Below are positions 32,465 through 40,455 of a stretch of DNA of 64,000 bases, in pieces. Numbering within the stretch: position 1 is the stretch's first letter; each line of letters opens with the position of its first letter. Source of the stretch: Microbacterium sp. Gd 4-13 (GTDB lineage: Bacteria; Actinomycetota; Actinomycetes; Actinomycetales; Microbacteriaceae). Location: positions 107,539-171,538 of the forward strand of contig NZ_QEIJ01000006.1 of assembly GCF_003095395.1 (NCBI RefSeq), read 5' to 3'. The notes under the pieces are model-generated. The model saw only the letters and a list, made by a program, of their open reading frames with translations. It made no database searches and was not told the origin of the DNA. Position numbers and translations under genes: made by a program.

Positions 32465-32809
32465 ATGGCGAAACAGATGACCGAGATGCTCAAGGGCACG
32501 CTCGAGGGCATCGTGCTGGCGCTGCTGGCCGTGCAACCCGCCTACGGATACGAGATCACCGCCCGGCTGCGGGAGCAGGGATTCTCCGACATCGTCGAGG
32601 GCACGGTCTACGCGCTGCTGATCCGCGTCGAGCAGCGGGGGCTCGTCGCCGTCGAGAAGGTGCCCTCGGAGAAGGGGCCGCCCCGCAAGGTCTACTCGCT
32701 CAATGCGCAGGGGAGCGAGTACCTCGACGAGTTCTGGAAGTCGTGGAGCTTTCTCGTCGAGCGGATAGAGAACCTCCACACCCCGCACGCGAGAAACCAA
32801 GGAGAGTAG
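32465..32809 (+). CDS. PadR-family transcriptional regulator
   Basis: A 114-residue PadR regulator: winged helix with LKGTLEGIVLALLAVQPAYG, YEITARLREQGFSDIVEGTV and YALLIRVEQRGLVAVEKVPS, then KGPPRKVYSLNAQGSEYLDE, the usual wing and start of the dimer helix. PadR proteins bind palindromic operators and are released by toxic compounds. ATG at 32465 follows GAGAGGG. It heads an operon with a DUF1048 protein and a DrrAB-type exporter, so it likely controls efflux and its own synthesis. Confidence 0.92.
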   Translation: MAKQMTEMLKGTLEGIVLALLAVQPAYGYEITARLREQGFSDIVEGTVYALLIRVEQRGLVAVEKVPSEKGPPRKVYSLNAQGSEYLDEFWKSWSFLVERIENLHTPHARNQGE

Positions 32810-32811
32810 CC

Positions 32812-33186
32812 ATGGCTGCGAAGTGGATCGAAGCCGTCACCGGGTCGTTGGACCAGAAGAAGCAGTATCGACAGGCGACCGCGAGGATCGAGGCGTTGCC
32901 CGAGCCCTATCACCGGGCCGCGAAAGCGCTGAGCCGGTACCTGATGTACTACGCCGGCGTCACGGACGGCGACACGCTGGTGGCGATGTTCGGCGACCAC
33001 GCCGACCTCTGGGAACGCGCCGCGGTCGATGCGACGCCCGTGCGCGAGATCGTGGGTGACGATCCCGTCGAGTTCGCCGAGTCTTTCGCCCGCGCCTACT
33101 CCGGCGCGCAGTGGATCGATAAGGAACGAGCCCGTCTCACCTCGGCGATCGACGCCGCGGCGGGTGGGTCGAGCTCACCGTCATGA
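32812..33186 (+). CDS. DUF1048 domain-containing protein
   Basis: A 124-residue helical protein, typical DUF1048 partner of PadR regulators: MAAKWIEAVTGSLDQKKQYR, LPEPYHRAAKALSRYLMYYA and the late DKERARLTSAIDAA. Function unknown; the family is nearly always found in PadR-ABC exporter operons and may assist regulation or the transporter. It starts 2 bp after the padR stop with AAGGAGAG before it, and its stop overlaps the ATG of the ATPase gene (ATGA), so translation is coupled. Confidence 0.9.
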   Translation: MAAKWIEAVTGSLDQKKQYRQATARIEALPEPYHRAAKALSRYLMYYAGVTDGDTLVAMFGDHADLWERAAVDATPVREIVGDDPVEFAESFARAYSGAQWIDKERARLTSAIDAAAGGSSSPS

Positions 33187-33962
33187 ACGCCGTCGACGTG
33201 CGAGGCGTCACCAAGTCTTTCGGCGACGTCCCCGTGCTGCGCGGGGTCGACCTCGAAGTGGAAGAGGGCAGCATCCTGGCCCTTCTCGGCTCGAACGGGG
33301 CGGGGAAGACGACCCTGGTGCGGATCCTCTCCACGCTGTCGCGGGCCGACGCGGGGAGCGCGGTGGTGCACGGATTCGACGTCGCGACCCAACCCGGCGA
33401 GGTGCGGGAGTCGATCAGCCTCACGGGGCAGTTCGCTGCCGTCGACGAGGTGCTCAGCGGCCGTGAGAACCTCGTGATGGTGGCGAGGCTCCGGCATCTG
33501 GAGAATCCCCGCGCGATCGCCGACGACCTGTTGGAGCGTTTCGACCTCGTCGAGGCCGGTGGTCGTCGGGCGGGCGGCTATTCCGGGGGCATGCGACGTC
33601 GTCTCGACATCGCCATGAGTCTGATCGGCGACCCTCCCGTGATCTTCCTGGACGAACCGACCACGGGCCTCGACCCCCAGGCGCGCGCGGAGGTGTGGCG
33701 GACGATCGCCCGACTCGCCGCGGGTGGAACCACGGTGCTCCTGACCACGCAGTACCTCGATGAGGCCGAGCACCTGGCCGACCGCATCGCAATCCTCCAC
33801 GAGGGCAGAATCATCCAGAACGGCACGCTCGACGATCTGCGGCGGCTGCTACCTTCCGCTCAGGTCGAGTACGTCGAGAAGAAGCCGACGCTCGAGGACG
33901 TCTTCCTCGCCCTGGTCGGCCGTTCGGGAGACGGGCCCGCGCACCGGGAGGACCTCTCATGA
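33183..33962 (+). CDS. DrrA-like ABC exporter ATP-binding protein
   Basis: A 259-residue ATPase of the daunorubicin-resistance type. Walker A LLGSNGAGKTT, Q-loop LTGQFAAVDEVLSG, signature YSGGMRRRLDIAMSL, Walker B VIFLDEPTTGLDP and a switch His region TTQYLDEAEHLADR are all intact; the C-terminal extension PSAQVEYVEKKPTLEDVFLA is also typical. It powers the permease encoded 4 bp overlapping downstream. Probable role: export of a drug, lipid or peptide recognised by PadR. Confidence 0.93.
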   Translation: MNAVDVRGVTKSFGDVPVLRGVDLEVEEGSILALLGSNGAGKTTLVRILSTLSRADAGSAVVHGFDVATQPGEVRESISLTGQFAAVDEVLSGRENLVMVARLRHLENPRAIADDLLERFDLVEAGGRRAGGYSGGMRRRLDIAMSLIGDPPVIFLDEPTTGLDPQARAEVWRTIARLAAGGTTVLLTTQYLDEAEHLADRIAILHEGRIIQNGTLDDLRRLLPSAQVEYVEKKPTLEDVFLALVGRSGDGPAHREDLS

Positions 33963-34723
33963 CCGGGCACGTCCTCAGCGACACCGGAGTGCTGACCGGT
34001 CGTTCGCTGCGTCACATCCTGCGCAGCCCCGACACGATCATCACCACCGCGGTCACACCGGTCGCGCTCATGCTGCTGTTCGTCTTCGTGCTCGGGGGAG
34101 CGATCGACACCGGGTCGAACGAGCACTACATCGACTACCTGCTGCCCGGCATCCTGCTGATCACCATCGCATCGGGGGTGGCCTACACCGCCTACCGGCT
34201 GTTCCTGGATGTGCAGGGCGGGATCTTCGAGCGGTTCCGGTCGATGCCGATCGCACGCTCCAGCATCCTGTGGGCGCACGTCTTCACGTCGCTCGCGTCG
34301 AACGTCACGGCCCTCGCGATCGTCGTGGGGGTGGCGCTGATCCTCGGCTTCCGCACCGGCGCCTCGGTCGGCGCCTGGCTGGCGGTCGCCGGCATCCTGG
34401 TGCTGTTCACGCTCGCGCTGACATGGATCGCGGTGGTCGCGGGCCTCGCGGCGAGAACCATCGACGGGGCGAGCGGCTTCAGCTACCCGCTGATCTTCCT
34501 GCCCTTCATCAGCTCGGCGTTCGTGCCGACCGACTCTATGCCAGGCCCGGTTGCCTGGTTCGCCGAGAATCAGCCGGTCACGTCGGTCGTCGACACGGTG
34601 CGCGCCCTGTTCGCCGGCCAGCCCGTTGGAGGCGCGATCTGGGTGGCGCTGGCGTGGCTCCTCGGCATCCTCGTCGTCGCCTACGCCGCCGCGATCGCCA
34701 TCTACCGCCGCAGGCTCAGCTGA
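33959..34723 (+). CDS. DrrB-like ABC-2 permease
   Basis: A 254-residue permease with six helices; FRSMPIARSSILWAHVFTSL and the late AVVAGLAARTIDGASGFSYP, LPFISSAFVPTDSMPGPVAW are standard DrrB motifs. The ATG overlaps the ATPase stop (ATGA). Together with the ATPase it forms a four-subunit exporter (two of each) in the membrane. A hairpin terminator follows 24 bp after the stop and closes the operon. Confidence 0.92.
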   Translation: MTGHVLSDTGVLTGRSLRHILRSPDTIITTAVTPVALMLLFVFVLGGAIDTGSNEHYIDYLLPGILLITIASGVAYTAYRLFLDVQGGIFERFRSMPIARSSILWAHVFTSLASNVTALAIVVGVALILGFRTGASVGAWLAVAGILVLFTLALTWIAVVAGLAARTIDGASGFSYPLIFLPFISSAFVPTDSMPGPVAWFAENQPVTSVVDTVRALFAGQPVGGAIWVALAWLLGILVVAYAAAIAIYRRRLS

Positions 34724-34746
34724 CCGAGGTCATTTCCACGCTGAAA

Positions 34747-34794
34747 GCCCCAGACACCCGGATGCTGCGCGAAGCGCGCCCGGGTGTCTTGGGC
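34747..34794. terminator. Bidirectional terminator after the exporter operon
   Basis: Arms 34747-34761 and 34780-34794 pair over 15 bp with one mismatch (GCCCCAGACACCCGG). The loop contains CGGATGCTGCG and a second small stem. It serves the exporter operon from the left and the small acidic-protein operon from the right. Confidence 0.8.
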
Positions 34795-34810
34795 TCTCGG
34801 TGCAGAGCCG

Positions 34811-34990
34811 TCAGTCTTCGAGGTCGCCGGGCGCTTCGGGTTCGGCCTCGGTCTCCTCGACCTTGCCGCGCAGCTGGTCGGCCATCGCGGCCGCGCCGTC
34901 CTCGCCGTGCTCGTCGTCGACCTTCGCGATCAGCTTGCCGAGGTCGGTGTCGGAGCCGGTCGGGGCGGTGTCGTTCTCGTCGCTACTCAT
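34811..34990 (-). CDS. Small acidic protein (59 aa)
   Basis: A 59-residue, very acidic soluble protein (MSSDENDTAPTGSDTDLGKL at the start, EETEAEPEAPGDLED at the end) with a short helix in the middle (LIAKVDDEHGEDGAAAMADQ). Its ATG overlaps the stop codon of the VanZ-like gene (ATGA), which supports that it is real and coupled. No family is recognised; small acidic proteins of this kind can be stress or DNA-mimic proteins, but nothing here shows it. Confidence 0.7.
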   Translation of the reverse strand: MSSDENDTAPTGSDTDLGKLIAKVDDEHGEDGAAAMADQLRGKVEETEAEPEAPGDLED

Positions 34991-35457
34991 CCCGCGACTT
35001 TACGCCGCCCCGGAGGGTCGACGTCGCGGCGGTGGATGATCGCAGCGGCGACGAGGATGCCGATGCAGGTGCCCGCCGTATTCGCGAGCACGTCGGAGAT
35101 GCTCGCCGTACGTTCGTCGAGCAGCTCGGCCTGAAGCCCCTCGATGGCGATCGTCGTGAGCAGCCCGATGGGCAGCACGAGGTAGCGGGAATGCTCGAGC
35201 ACGAGGCTCAGCAGAAACCCCAGGGGCACGAAGAACACGACGTTCGCGGCGACCTCGATCCGTCCGTACGTCGCCCACGGCAGCAGACGCTCGATGCGGT
35301 CGAGCAACCCCACGGCGCCGCTGTCGACGGGCACCGGCCAGAACGCGATGAGCAGCACGGCGACACCGTAGACGACGAGTGCCAGCAGCGCGGTGCGCCG
35401 CCAGCGCTCGGTGCGCGTGCGGGCGCCGAGCTCTTCGATGAGAGGGGCGGGACTCAA
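34987..35457 (-). CDS. VanZ-family membrane protein
   Basis: A 156-residue membrane protein with four helices. FWPVPVDSGAVGLLDRIERL, YGRIEVAANVVFFVPLGFLL, SRYLVLPIGLLTTIAIEGLQ and the ending TASISDVLANTAGTCIGIL define the VanZ family, known from low-level teicoplanin resistance but usually of unknown function. There is no ATG before the first helix; a TTG at 35457 overlaps the upstream stop (TTGA) and is the likely start. It is the middle gene of a coupled three-gene operon with the DUF5684 protein and the small acidic protein. Confidence 0.85.
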   Translation of the reverse strand: MSPAPLIEELGARTRTERWRRTALLALVVYGVAVLLIAFWPVPVDSGAVGLLDRIERLLPWATYGRIEVAANVVFFVPLGFLLSLVLEHSRYLVLPIGLLTTIAIEGLQAELLDERTASISDVLANTAGTCIGILVAAAIIHRRDVDPPGRRKVAG

Positions 35458-35858
35458 GCGTCGATGCGGCGCTTGTCGTAGGTGGCGGAGCCGAAGCCGA
35501 GGATCAGGTACCCGATGAACGAGAAGAGCCACAGCAGGAAGATCGAGAACACCGCGCCCTGGCCGAACGCCTTACCGGTGCGCAACGACACGATGATGTG
35601 GAAGACGATGTTGACGATCGGGATCAGGTACAGCAGGCCGAACCACGCGGAGAACCCGGCGACCTTCACCAGCACGAACACGTTCACGATCGGGATGATC
35701 GCGAGCCACCCCGGGTAGCCGGCCTTGGAGAACACGCGCCAGAGCGCGATGACCACCACGACGTAGATGAGGAACCCGAAGAAGCCCGAGACGCCGTTCA
35801 GGGCGGTGAACTCGGCCTGGTCGGTGATTCTGCTGAGAGCGATCATGGCGCTCAGCAT
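35454..35858 (-). CDS. DUF5684-type membrane protein
   Basis: A roughly 134-residue protein with three to four hydrophobic segments. AGYPGWLAIIPIVNVFVLVK, FGLLYLIPIVNIVFHIIVSL and FSFIGYLILGFGSATYD are typical of the DUF5684/signal-peptidase-I-associated membrane family with its repeated IPIVN motif. Start is uncertain: ATG at 35858 or ATG 35846, neither with a strong ribosome site. Its stop overlaps the TTG of the VanZ-like gene. Function unknown. Confidence 0.8.
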   Translation of the reverse strand: MLSAMIALSRITDQAEFTALNGVSGFFGFLIYVVVVIALWRVFSKAGYPGWLAIIPIVNVFVLVKVAGFSAWFGLLYLIPIVNIVFHIIVSLRTGKAFGQGAVFSIFLLWLFSFIGYLILGFGSATYDKRRIDA

Positions 35859-35877
35859 AAGGGTATCCGGGGCACCG

Positions 35878-37074
35878 TCATGCACGCCCGCGAAGGATCA
35901 GGTTCCAGTACACCCACGGCAGCACCCACCGGTCGAGCAGGTACGTCAGCCGTCGCTCGCGGAACAGGGTCCGCCACCCCGGTACGGTCGGGGCCAGACG
36001 GTCGTCTCGATCGAACTCGGCGAACACGAGGGTGCGTCGACTCACGGTGATCGGGGTCACCGTGTAGCCGTCGTAGACGGCGTGGGGCTGCCTGCCCGCC
36101 ACGACCGCCACGAGGTTCTTCACGAGCACCTTGGCCTGCGGCCGGATGCCGCCGCCCGACCGCGTCGGGGTGATCGCGGTAGCGTCGCCCAACGCCCAGA
36201 CGTTGCCGAAGCGGCGGTGGCGCAGCATCCGTTCGTCCACATCGACGAAACCGTCCGCGTCGCCGAGCCCGCTCTCGGCGATCCACGCCGCCGGGGCCTG
36301 CGGTGGGACCGCGTGCAGCAGGTCGTAGCGCACGGTCTCGCTGACGCCGCCGCGCCCGATCACCACCTCCTGGCTCTCGGGGCGCACCTCGATGAGGTCG
36401 TGCGCGTATCGCGTCTCGATGCCGTAGTCGTCGATCTTGCGCTGCAGCTCGTCGGAGATCTCATCGATCCGGAAGGCCTGCGACTCCGGCGAGACGAAAA
36501 CGGATCGCACGCGGCGTCGCGGATCGTGCCGCCACCAGTCGTTCGCCAGATACATCGGCTTCTGGGCGACGCCGGCGCAGGTGGCGGGCTCGGGCGGCTG
36601 GACGAAGACCACGGTGCCGTCACGGATATCGCGCAGGGCGAGAGAAGCCTTGGCCGCGAGCTCGTGCGTGTAGCTCGAGATGCCGAGCGGCGTGCGCATC
36701 GCCTCGGCGAGGCCCGGCACCGCATCCCACCGCAGCTCGATCCCCGCGGCGACGATGAGGTGCGCGTACCGCACCACGGTGCCCGAGGAGAGAGTGACGC
36801 TGTCGTCGTGCGGAGCAACGCTCGTCACACGGTCGCGGATCCATTCGACCCCGGATGGTGTGACGTCGGCCTGGGGGCGCACCGCCTCCGAGGCGCGCGC
36901 GAGCCCGCCCGCCACGTGCGACTGCAGCGGCGCGTATACGTGCTGCTCCCGCGGCTCGATGACGACGACGTCGCCGACGCCCTGACGGCGCAACCGGCCC
37001 GCGACCGACAGCCCGGCGTTTCCACCGCCGATGATGACGACGGGGTGGGGCGGGCGATTCGCGGGTGGCTGCAT
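35878..37074 (-). CDS. Sulfide:quinone-reductase-like FAD-dependent oxidoreductase
   Basis: A 398-residue two-dinucleotide-fold flavoprotein. The FAD-binding motif is VVIIGGGNAGLSVAGRLR (12-29); the final FAD site is WALGDATAITPTRSGGG followed by RPQAKVLVKNLVAVVAG. QPPEPATCAGVAQKPMYLAN carries the Cys in the position of the SQR active site; the second SQR cysteine is not evident, so the enzyme may be an SQR-like or NDH-2-like quinone reductase. It would sit at the inner membrane face through its amphipathic C-terminus (WVLPWVYWNLILRGRA). Located 20 bp after the DUF5684 start, on the same strand, but functional connection is unclear. Confidence 0.85.
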   Translation of the reverse strand: MQPPANRPPHPVVIIGGGNAGLSVAGRLRRQGVGDVVVIEPREQHVYAPLQSHVAGGLARASEAVRPQADVTPSGVEWIRDRVTSVAPHDDSVTLSSGTVVRYAHLIVAAGIELRWDAVPGLAEAMRTPLGISSYTHELAAKASLALRDIRDGTVVFVQPPEPATCAGVAQKPMYLANDWWRHDPRRRVRSVFVSPESQAFRIDEISDELQRKIDDYGIETRYAHDLIEVRPESQEVVIGRGGVSETVRYDLLHAVPPQAPAAWIAESGLGDADGFVDVDERMLRHRRFGNVWALGDATAITPTRSGGGIRPQAKVLVKNLVAVVAGRQPHAVYDGYTVTPITVSRRTLVFAEFDRDDRLAPTVPGWRTLFRERRLTYLLDRWVLPWVYWNLILRGRA

Positions 37075-37326
37075 TCGGTCAACTCAACGCGACGAACGCC
37101 ACCACGGCTACCGCTTGACAGTGCGCGCGCCGCGGCGCGCGTGTCGTGTCCCCCGAAATGCCTACATCGGTGGTGCGGGGCCCCGCGTAATCTGGAGGAG
37201 CGCTCACTCGCGCATCGGGCAAGTCATCCCCCCACGTACTTGTTCCGGTCTGAGCGCCGGCCCCCGGCGACGTTCATCCCCCCAGAACGAACCGGGGGCT
37301 CACTTCTGCCATCGGGTGGCCGGAGC

Positions 37327-38652
37327 TCACGGGCGTCCCATTCCGTAGTAGGTCCATCCGGCGGCGCGCCACGCGTTCGCGTCGAGGCAGTTGCGGCCGT
37401 CGATGACGATGTGGCCGCTGGTGAGGGATGCGGCGTGCTCGGGCGGGAGCTCGCGGCGGTACTCGTCCCACTCGGTGACGACGATGACGGCGTCGGCGCC
37501 GCGGAGGGCTTCGTCGCGGTCTTCGACGTAGTTCAGCTGCGGGTGGATGCGCCGGGCGTTCTCGATCGCGGCGGGGTCGGTGATGGTGACCCAGGCGCCG
37601 AGGCCGTGGAGACGGACGGCGACGTCGAGGGCGGGCGAGTCGCGGATGTCGTCGCTGTGGGGTTTGAAGGCGGCGCCGAGCACGGTGATGTTCTTCTTGA
37701 AGACCTGCCCGTCGAAGGCCTGCACGACGAGGTCGACGGCGCGGTCGCGGCGGCGGAGGTTGATCGCGTCGATCTCGCGGAGGAACGCGACCGATTCGCC
37801 GCGGCCGAGCTCTTCGGCGCGGGCGGCGAAGGCGCGGATGTCTTTCGGGAGGCAGCCGCCGCCGAAGCCGATGCCGGCGCCGAGGAAGCGGCGGCCGATG
37901 CGGGCGTCGTGGCCGATGGCATCGGCGAGGGTGGTGACGTCGGCGCCGGTGACCTCGGCGATCTCGGCCATCGCGTTGATGAACGAGATCTTCGTCGCCA
38001 GGAACGCGTTCGCGGAGACCTTCACGAGTTCGGCGGTGGCGTAGTCGGTGATGATGAACGGCGTGTTCTTCGCGACCGACGGGTGGTAGACCTCGCGGAG
38101 CACGGATGCTGCGCGCTCGCCCTCTTCGGTGGCGCCGTTCGCGTCGGAGGGGACGCCGGCGACCAGGCGGTCGGGGTCGATCGTGTCTTGCACCGCCCAC
38201 CCTTCGCGGAGGAACTCGGGGTTCCACACCAGCGTCGCACCCGTCGGGGTGACGCTCTCGGCCAGGCGGGCGGCGGTGCCCACCGGCACGGTCGACTTGC
38301 CGGCGACGAGGTCGCCCTCGCTCAGGTACGGCAGGAGCCCCTCGACAGCGGCGTTGACGTAGGTGAGGTCGGCGGCGTAGCCGTCCTTCTGCTGCGGGGT
38401 TCCGACGCCGATGAAGTGCACCTTCGCGCCCTGGGCCGCCGACATGTCGGTGGTGAAGGTGAGGTTGCCCGATGCGATGCCGGCGGTCAGCAGCTCCTGC
38501 AGGTCGGGCTCGAAGAACGGCGCCTCACCCTTCGACAGCTGAGCGATCTTGCGCTCGTCGACGTCGATGCCGACCACCTCATGGCCGATCGACGCCATCG
38601 CCGCGGCGTGAACCGCACCCAGGTACCCACAGCCGATCACGGACAGACGCAT
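37327..38652 (-). CDS. ugd: UDP-glucose 6-dehydrogenase
   Basis: A 441-residue enzyme oxidising UDP-glucose to UDP-glucuronate with two NAD+. Seen: N-terminal NAD-binding MRLSVIGCGYLGAVHAAAMA, GTPQQKDGYADL-like segment (about 85-95), STVPVGTA, catalytic region ELVKVSANAFLATKISFINA (Lys211, Asn215) and the catalytic Cys267 in GFGGGCLPKD. ATG at 38652 has GAGGAG at 5 nt. It is the first gene of the polysaccharide locus, divergent from the polymerase gene, and supplies an acidic sugar precursor to it; this also implies that the polymer contains glucuronate or a derivative. Confidence 0.95.
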   Translation of the reverse strand: MRLSVIGCGYLGAVHAAAMASIGHEVVGIDVDERKIAQLSKGEAPFFEPDLQELLTAGIASGNLTFTTDMSAAQGAKVHFIGVGTPQQKDGYAADLTYVNAAVEGLLPYLSEGDLVAGKSTVPVGTAARLAESVTPTGATLVWNPEFLREGWAVQDTIDPDRLVAGVPSDANGATEEGERAASVLREVYHPSVAKNTPFIITDYATAELVKVSANAFLATKISFINAMAEIAEVTGADVTTLADAIGHDARIGRRFLGAGIGFGGGCLPKDIRAFAARAEELGRGESVAFLREIDAINLRRRDRAVDLVVQAFDGQVFKKNITVLGAAFKPHSDDIRDSPALDVAVRLHGLGAWVTITDPAAIENARRIHPQLNYVEDRDEALRGADAVIVVTEWDEYRRELPPEHAASLTSGHIVIDGRNCLDANAWRAAGWTYYGMGRP

Positions 38653-38856
38653 GAGACTCCTCAGAGGGACGGAAGGAACTGCCTGAAAGCCGGCGATCAT
38701 TGGCGGCGGAAGAGATATCGCGACAAGGGGCGATGCCTCTTTCTAGCAGACGCACGTGACCGGCAGTTGTCGAGAGGCCACACGACGGTGCAGGATTAAT
38801 CGCTCGGAAACAGGGATTTCATTCCGGGCGGCTAGGTTCGTGACTATGGAACAGTC

Positions 38857-40455
38857 ATGTCGTCCGGGGTGGGGGCGTCGATGACCTCGATGATCGATCG
38901 GCTCACGCCGCGTCGCGAGGGCGACCGCCCGACGCGTCGTCGTGGCCATCTCGTCGTCGTCGGCGGCGGGTGGCGACGCGGTGCGCGCATCGCCCTGCTG
39001 ATCGCGCTCGGCGGCCTCTTCGCCGGCGGGATGACCCTCGGCATCCTCAGGTTCTTGAACGTCATCGTGCGCCTCGCGGCCATTCCACCCGAACTCGTCG
39101 GGCTCGTGATCGCTATCGCGCTGCCCGTCGCGGCCCTGGTGATGATCGCGCTCTTCGTGATCCCGGTGCATGTCATTCCGACCATCGCGCTGGTGATCCT
39201 CACCCTCGCACCGACGCGCTTCATCCCGAGCGACGGTCCGTTCAATGCGTTGCCACCGCTGGCGATCCTCATGGGGATCTGGGTGTTCCGACGTCTCGTG
39301 CTGGGTCAGACCCCGGCCGAGAACCTCCCCACCGACGGTGAGCATCGCCCGATGGGTCCGCGCTTCGCCATCGGTGCGATCGCCGTGCTGCTGCTGTTCT
39401 GGCTCATCGTCAGTACGGCGCTCGAGGGAGGATCCGACACCACCGTCGGCTGGACCCTCGCCTTCGCCGTGAGCGTGCTGATGCCGCTGCTGGTTCCGAA
39501 TGCCCGAGCCGAAGCACGTCTACTCGCGCAGGTGGTCTTGGTCATCGGCGTGCTCGTCGGGATCTACCTGCTCATCGAGATGGTGCTCAAGTTCTCGCCG
39601 GTGTACGGAGCCCCGACGGAGGAGTTCGAGTTCTCGGTATACCGGGCTCGCGCCGCGTTCTCGCACCCGCTCTTCGCGGCGGCGTTCATGACGATCCCGG
39701 CGTCGATCGGCATCGGCGCCTGGCTGCAGTCCGGAAAGCTGTGGCCGCTGTTCGCCGGTGCGATCTCGGTGGGCGGCGTCGTGGCAACGGTGTCCCGCGG
39801 CTCTGTGGCGGGGGTCGGCGTCGCCGTGGCGTTCGCCCTCCTGCTCGCGCCGCTGTTCCTGGGGTGGAAGAACATCTCGCGGTGGGCGCAGCTGCTGGTC
39901 GTCTCCGCGATCGGTGCGGTGGTCGTGCTCAACGCCGGGCCCCTGGTGGAGCGATCGGACTCGATCGAGTCGCAGATCTCGGCCGACGTCCGTGACCGGG
40001 CCGTCGACGTGGCCTTCCGGGCGGCCGACCTCTCCGGATGGATAGGCACCGGCCCGGGCACCTCCGGCATCACGTCGCGACTGTTCGACACGATCATCAT
40101 CGAGAACTCCATCCTCCAGCTGCTGATCAGCATCGGGATCCCGGGGTTGATCCTCTTCGCGCTGTTCATGACGGCCCTCATCTGGCAGGCGTGCACCAGG
40201 GGCAATCTGAGCATCATTCTCGCGATGGTGGCCTATGTCGTCGCGCTCGCGGGGTTCAACTCGATCGACGCCGTGCGCACCATGCACATCCTTCTCGGGT
40301 TCCTCGTGATCATGGCCGTCCATGGCCGGGGCGACGACGCGGCTCGGTGGGGACGTCGGCCGGATGCGCGCGAAGCGGCTTTCGAGCCGAGCGATCTGGC
40401 GAACGCGGCTCCGCTCGAGCCCCTCGCACCTGAACCCGTTCTGCGGAGAGGGTGA
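38857..40455 (+). CDS. Wzy-like polysaccharide polymerase / O-antigen ligase-family protein
   Basis: A 532-residue membrane protein with eleven to twelve helices and one large external loop (about 250-380) containing the conserved-type sequence YRARAAFSHPLFAAAFMTIP and RGSVAG. WIGTGPGTSGITSRLFDTII followed by ENSILQLLISIGIPGLILFA is the Wzy_C pattern (GxGxGxx...NxxL). It should join repeat units on the outer membrane face. The basic cytoplasmic N-terminus (RRRGHLVVVGGGWRRGARIA) is long; ATG 38881 is an alternative start. Its stop overlaps the GTG of the flippase gene, so the two are coupled. Confidence 0.85.
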   Translation: MSSGVGASMTSMIDRLTPRREGDRPTRRRGHLVVVGGGWRRGARIALLIALGGLFAGGMTLGILRFLNVIVRLAAIPPELVGLVIAIALPVAALVMIALFVIPVHVIPTIALVILTLAPTRFIPSDGPFNALPPLAILMGIWVFRRLVLGQTPAENLPTDGEHRPMGPRFAIGAIAVLLLFWLIVSTALEGGSDTTVGWTLAFAVSVLMPLLVPNARAEARLLAQVVLVIGVLVGIYLLIEMVLKFSPVYGAPTEEFEFSVYRARAAFSHPLFAAAFMTIPASIGIGAWLQSGKLWPLFAGAISVGGVVATVSRGSVAGVGVAVAFALLLAPLFLGWKNISRWAQLLVVSAIGAVVVLNAGPLVERSDSIESQISADVRDRAVDVAFRAADLSGWIGTGPGTSGITSRLFDTIIIENSILQLLISIGIPGLILFALFMTALIWQACTRGNLSIILAMVAYVVALAGFNSIDAVRTMHILLGFLVIMAVHGRGDDAARWGRRPDAREAAFEPSDLANAAPLEPLAPEPVLRRG